Shown here: piece by piece, positions 60,643 to 64,000 of the stretch
Position numbering within the stretch: position 1 is the stretch's first letter
Layout of the letters: each line of letters opens with the position of its first letter
Notes under the pieces: generated by a model
What the model saw: the letters and a program-made list of their open reading frames with translations, nothing else
Database searches by the model: none
Told to the model about the DNA's origin: nothing
Assembly: GCF_900169075.1 (NCBI RefSeq)
Contig: NZ_LT827015.1
Span: 558,001-622,000 of the forward strand
DNA: 64,000 bases
Direction of reading: 5' to 3'
DNA from: Chryseobacterium phocaeense
GTDB taxonomy: Bacteria; Bacteroidota; Bacteroidia; Flavobacteriales; Weeksellaceae
Made by a program: the position numbers and the translations under genes

Positions 60643-61650
60643 TTATAAAGTAGAAGCCCTCTGCACCAAGACCGCATCCATTAAAACCGTTCTGCCGGGT
60701 GCCGAACGGTCTTTTATTTTTTCCAGCATCAGTTCTGCCGCAGCTTCACCCATGGCAACCAAAGGCTGCTGTACACTGGTAAGCTGGGGATAAACAATTG
60801 TTGAGAGTTCAGTTCCCGAAAAGCTGGCCACGGCCACATCATCTGGTATTTTTATGTTATGTTCAAGAAGAGCATTCATCGCTCCGATGGCTAAAGTATC
60901 ACTGAAAGCAAAAATACTGTCGAATTCCACCTTTCTTCGCAGCAACTGCTGTACTGCATCTTTTCCATGTTCAAAGGACATTCCTTCCGTTTTGATGATC
61001 AGGTTTTCGTCAGCCAGATTGTATTTGGTGAGAATACGTTTATAGCCGTTAGCCCTTTCTACGGCATTCCGGATGGTAGACGGTCCCATAATGTGGGCAA
61101 TTCTTTTTCTTCCCGTTTTAATCAGGTATTCTACAAGCAGTGAGGAGCTGATATAATCATCCACCACCACTTTGGAAACATCCAGCGATTTATCCGGAAT
61201 TCTGTCAAAGAATACCAATGGTGTTCCCTGGGTCATCATCTGCCGGTACACATCATTATTATAGGTTTCATGGCAGACATTGATAATGATTCCGTCTACA
61301 TTGAAATCTTCCAGCAATTGCAGGTTTTTTCTTTCAATAAGAGGATTCTCATCAGATTGGGTAATCACCAGCCTGTAACCGAGAGGGTAAAGCACATGCT
61401 GAATCCCCTCAAGAACCTTTGCCGAAAACGGAGTGATCATCTCCGGAACCACAACCCCTATTGTTTTTGACTGCCCTGACTTTAAATTCAATGCCGTCAG
61501 GTTGGGTTTATAGCCTAATTGATCAGCAGCATCCAGCACCCGTTTCCTTGTTTCCAGGTTCACATTTTTATCATCAAGGAGCGCTCTGGAGATCGTAGAG
61601 GTAGATAATGACAAAAATTTGGCGAGGTCTTTAATCGTAATACGTTTCAT
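60643..61650 (-). CDS. LacI-family transcriptional regulator
   Basis: 335 residues from the ATG at 61650. The HTH is ITIKDLAKFLSLSTSTISRALLDDKNVNLETRKRV with hinge helix LGYKPNLTALNLKSG. The sugar-binding domain follows (TIGVVVPEMITPFSAKVLEGI, DGIIINVCHE, PLVFFDRIP). It is divergent from a mannitol-dehydrogenase-family gene and an MFS transporter. Two palindromes of LacI type in the spacer (61695-61706 and 61715-61726) are its likely operators, so it should repress both itself and the catabolic genes. An earlier in-frame start would read through the operators and is rejected. Confidence 0.93.
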   Translation of the reverse strand: MKRITIKDLAKFLSLSTSTISRALLDDKNVNLETRKRVLDAADQLGYKPNLTALNLKSGQSKTIGVVVPEMITPFSAKVLEGIQHVLYPLGYRLVITQSDENPLIERKNLQLLEDFNVDGIIINVCHETYNNDVYRQMMTQGTPLVFFDRIPDKSLDVSKVVVDDYISSSLLVEYLIKTGRKRIAHIMGPSTIRNAVERANGYKRILTKYNLADENLIIKTEGMSFEHGKDAVQQLLRRKVEFDSIFAFSDTLAIGAMNALLEHNIKIPDDVAVASFSGTELSTIVYPQLTSVQQPLVAMGEAAAELMLEKIKDRSAPGRTVLMDAVLVQRASTL

Positions 61651-61694
61651 CAGCCTGGGTTTTTGGGCTAAAATTAATAAAAAAATAGGCAATT

Positions 61695-61726
61695 GGGAAC
61701 GTTCCCTGAGTTTTGGGAACGTTCTC
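61695..61726. promoter_or_regulatory. Twin LacI-type operators
   Basis: GGGAACGTTCCC (61695-61706, perfect palindrome) and GGGAACGTTCTC (61715-61726, one change) have centres 20 bp apart, on the same face of the helix. Both contain the central CG typical of LacI-family sites. Confidence 0.85.
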
Positions 61727-61814
61727 AATGTAAATTATATAAAAAATAGTATTGATGAACGGAATGTTAATATAGTTTTAACGGATTGACTAACATATTA
61801 ATAATCTTTTATCT

Positions 61815-63251
61815 ATGAAGACCGTTTCTTATCACTATGATGTCCAAAAAATAAAAACCGGAATTGTGCACATTGGTGTGGGAAATTTCCACCGTGCCCA
61901 TCAGCAGTTTTATACCCATAAAATATTAGAGTCAGAAGATCAGCAGGAATGGGGGATCTGTGGAATCTGCTTACTGCCTTCAGATGAAAAAATAGTTAAG
62001 AATTTAAAAGCTCAGAACCTGGAATATTCTCTTACCGTATGCGGAAGAGACGGAAATGATGAGGTTTACAGGATAGGATCGCTTCGGGAACTGATCTGGG
62101 GAACAGAAGATCCGGAAGCCGTGATGGAGAAAATTGCAGACGGTTCGGTAAAAATCATCACCTTAACGATCACAGAGGGCGGCTATAATCTGGATAAGGA
62201 AACCGGAGCTTTTATTTTGGATGATGAGAACATTCAGCATGATTTAAAAACATCCGGAACTCCTTCAACAGTATTCGGATTTGTGACGGAAGGACTTCGC
62301 CGGAGAAAACTTAAAAATAACGGAGGGATTACCGTGCTTTCCTGTGATAACCTGCAGCACAACGGTAATACCGCTAAAAAAGCATTTACCACTTTCATAG
62401 AAGCTAAGGATAAAGAGCTTGTGGAATGGGTGAATGCCAATGTTACATTTCCCAACAGCATGGTAGACCGCATCACACCGGCGGTAACCCCGGAAGATGT
62501 GCAACGGCTTAATGAAAAAAGCGACCTGAAGGATCTGGCTCCTGTATATTGTGAAGATTTTGCACAATGGGTCATCGAGGATGATTTTATTGCAGGCAGA
62601 CCTGCGTGGGAAAGGGCAGGAGTAGAGTTTACGGATGATGTCACTGCTTTTGAAAACATGAAACTGAGCCTTCTGAATGCTTCCCATACCTTACTCTCTT
62701 ACCCTTCTTTCCTTATGGGGTACCGGAAAGTAGACCAAGCCATAGAAGATCAAAATGTGGTGAAATTCATCCGCAATTTTATGGATATGGATATCACGCC
62801 TCTGGTTCCCGCTCCGAAGAATACTAATCTGGAAGACTATAAAAAAACACTTCTCGAAAGATTTTCCAACCACAGTGTCAGCGACCAGGTAAGCAGGCTG
62901 TGCTTTGACGGAATGTCAAAATTCCCGGTATATATTATTCCTAATCTGTCCATAATGATCAAGGCAGGAATGGATCTTACCCGGCCGGCCTTTCTGATTG
63001 CTTCCTACAGACATTATCTCAAATATAAAACAGACGATCAGGGGCATTCCTATGAAATTGGAGAGCCCTGGCTGACTGCTGAAGATCAGAAACTGATTGA
63101 GGACGAAGATCCTGCTGCTTTTTTGAGCGTATCCGCTTTGAAAGGAACTGACTTGAAAACCTCAGCAGCGTTTGTTGACTTATTTGGTCGGTTTGTCCAT
63201 CAGATTAAAAATGAGGGAACCGGTTCTGCTCTAAAATCAATCCTAAAATAA
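61815..63251 (+). CDS. Mannitol dehydrogenase family protein
   Basis: 478 residues. Long-chain NAD-dependent polyol or hexuronate dehydrogenase. The N-terminal cofactor motif is IVHIGVGNFHRAHQ, with TVLSCDNLQHNG and MVDRITP. The catalytic Lys-Asn-His cluster is in MKLSLLNASHTLLSY. It oxidises mannitol, arabitol or similar polyols, or reduces fructuronate; the exact substrate is open. It is divergent from the LacI regulator with the operators in between, and 7 bases before an MFS sugar transporter, so they form a small uptake and catabolism operon. Confidence 0.9.
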   Translation: MKTVSYHYDVQKIKTGIVHIGVGNFHRAHQQFYTHKILESEDQQEWGICGICLLPSDEKIVKNLKAQNLEYSLTVCGRDGNDEVYRIGSLRELIWGTEDPEAVMEKIADGSVKIITLTITEGGYNLDKETGAFILDDENIQHDLKTSGTPSTVFGFVTEGLRRRKLKNNGGITVLSCDNLQHNGNTAKKAFTTFIEAKDKELVEWVNANVTFPNSMVDRITPAVTPEDVQRLNEKSDLKDLAPVYCEDFAQWVIEDDFIAGRPAWERAGVEFTDDVTAFENMKLSLLNASHTLLSYPSFLMGYRKVDQAIEDQNVVKFIRNFMDMDITPLVPAPKNTNLEDYKKTLLERFSNHSVSDQVSRLCFDGMSKFPVYIIPNLSIMIKAGMDLTRPAFLIASYRHYLKYKTDDQGHSYEIGEPWLTAEDQKLIEDEDPAAFLSVSALKGTDLKTSAAFVDLFGRFVHQIKNEGTGSALKSILK

Positions 63252-63258
63252 TTTCGCC

Positions 63259-64000
63259 ATGATCATGAATTCTGAACCCCAGCCAATGGGCACAAAATCC
63301 AATAATGCGATTCTGCCGTTTGTTATCATTACCTTCATTTATTTTATTGTGGGTTTTTTAACCACAGTGAATGAGCAGCTGCAGGCCCCTTTGAAATTTA
63401 CCTTCCTCAGTCATGCGGGAGGGCTGAAAAACACATTTACAACATTAATTTCCTTTTTCTTCTTTCTGGGCTATCTTCTGAACGGAACCTTGGGGAGTAA
63501 GTGGGTTAACACTTTCGGGTATAAAAATACTATTCTGAGAGGCCTTTTCTTTATGATCTCCGGACTGTTTATGTACCTGTGTTCTTCCTGGGTCGGGTAT
63601 CAGTATCCGGAATTGAAGTTCAGTATCAAAGATGCGGTGATTCCTTTCGGATTTGTAATTTTTGTGGTAGGATCTTACCTGATGGGAACATCGGCGGCCA
63701 TTATCCAGGTGGTGGTAAATCCTTACGCAGCTTCCTATGAATTAAAAGGAACCCAGCCCGTACAGCGTCTTAATATTTTAACAGCGATCAATTCTATAGG
63801 AACTACATCTGCCCCTTTTTTTGTGACGGTTATTATGTTCAGCGGAATTTCCATTGAAAATATAGAAATTAAGCAGCTTCTTCTGCCGCTTTCCATCCTG
63901 ATCATGTGTATCCTGATCATTATTGTCATTACGAAAAGGCTTCATTTACCGGACATCGCCCATACCAGAGCTGTCGCCGGGGAAAAGCTGGAAAGAAGCA
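63259..64000 (+). CDS. MFS sugar transporter, FucP-like (partial, runs off the right edge)
   Basis: 247 residues are visible. It starts MIMNSEPQPMGTKSNN, then hydrophobic helices AILPFVIITFIYFIVGFLTT and SFFFFLGYLLNG. The conserved helix MGTSAAIIQVVVNPYAA is typical of the FucP/NagP group of H+/sugar symporters. Translation may start at ATG 63259 or 63265. It is cotranscribed with the dehydrogenase (7-base gap) and probably imports its substrate or the product sugar. The C-terminal half lies outside the window. Confidence 0.88.
   Translation, partial: MIMNSEPQPMGTKSNNAILPFVIITFIYFIVGFLTTVNEQLQAPLKFTFLSHAGGLKNTFTTLISFFFFLGYLLNGTLGSKWVNTFGYKNTILRGLFFMISGLFMYLCSSWVGYQYPELKFSIKDAVIPFGFVIFVVGSYLMGTSAAIIQVVVNPYAASYELKGTQPVQRLNILTAINSIGTTSAPFFVTVIMFSGISIENIEIKQLLLPLSILIMCILIIIVITKRLHLPDIAHTRAVAGEKLERS

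Noticed and set aside
62234..62687. Two ~140-codon minus-strand frames inside the dehydrogenase gene
   Set aside because: Overlapping antisense frames of a conserved gene.

Overview
The window looks like the chromosome of a flavobacterium close to Chryseobacterium (Bacteroidota). The reasons are protein-level resemblance, the gliding lipoprotein GldD next to MutY, LytS/LytTR-type two-component pairs, SIMPL, DUF4139 and M13 families, moderate-to-low GC, and many -7 boxes of the Bacteroidota form TAnnTTTG. This taxonomic call is inference. I saw no rRNA, tRNA, CRISPR array, integrase or transposase.

Layout. 1-6.7 kb: the end of an unknown gene, tyrS, a small BamE-like protein, an ECF sigma factor, lipA, and a divergent AraC regulator/MFS exporter pair. 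6.8-14.2 kb: a SpoIIAA/STAS-like protein, an FAD oxidoreductase, then minus-strand envelope genes (VWA, DUF4139, SIMPL, and a TPR/HTH lipoprotein regulator). 14.7-19.3 kb: three secreted tail-fibre-like paralogues that share N-terminal modules but carry different C-termini (two C1q-like, one S74 chaperone). 19.4-24.2 kb: a sensor kinase and a LytTR response regulator separated by three small genes. 24.3-30.8 kb: lipocalin, CinA, and two tandem M13 metallopeptidases. 30.9-34.1 kb: a type VI sheath pair tssB-tssC beside a divergent kinase-like protein. 34.2-46.2 kb: mostly housekeeping genes (mutY, gldD, PfkB kinase, SurA-like chaperone, nitronate monooxygenase, hydrolases, rhodanese, queG, L,D-transpeptidase-like). 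46.5-48.9 kb: a second cluster of three tail-collar-like secreted proteins. 49.4-56.7 kb: SRPBCC, cold-shock protein, SDR, a MITE-like element, DoxX, a second LytS/LytTR pair, lgt and an epimerase. 56.7-60.5 kb: sigma/anti-sigma operon divergent from fasciclin and two ferritin-like export proteins. 60.6-64 kb: LacI regulator with twin operators, a mannitol-dehydrogenase-family enzyme and the start of an MFS sugar transporter.

How the parts may work together. The strongest unexplained signal is a direct repeat ACTKGGT with an exact 21-bp period. It lies at the same distance (59-61 to 86-88 bp) upstream of the DUF4139, SIMPL and sensor-kinase genes. This geometry is typical of LytTR-type regulators, and a LytTR response regulator is encoded at 23.5 kb, so a small envelope regulon is proposed. 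A second recurring motif, TGATTATCAG, lies upstream of both fibre clusters. Several genes (sigma factor, gldD, queG, lgt, nitronate monooxygenase) have the -7 box only 3-6 bases before the start codon, which suggests leaderless mRNAs. The ECF sigma factor at 57.5 kb lacks a good in-frame start; one base in an A5 tract would restore it.
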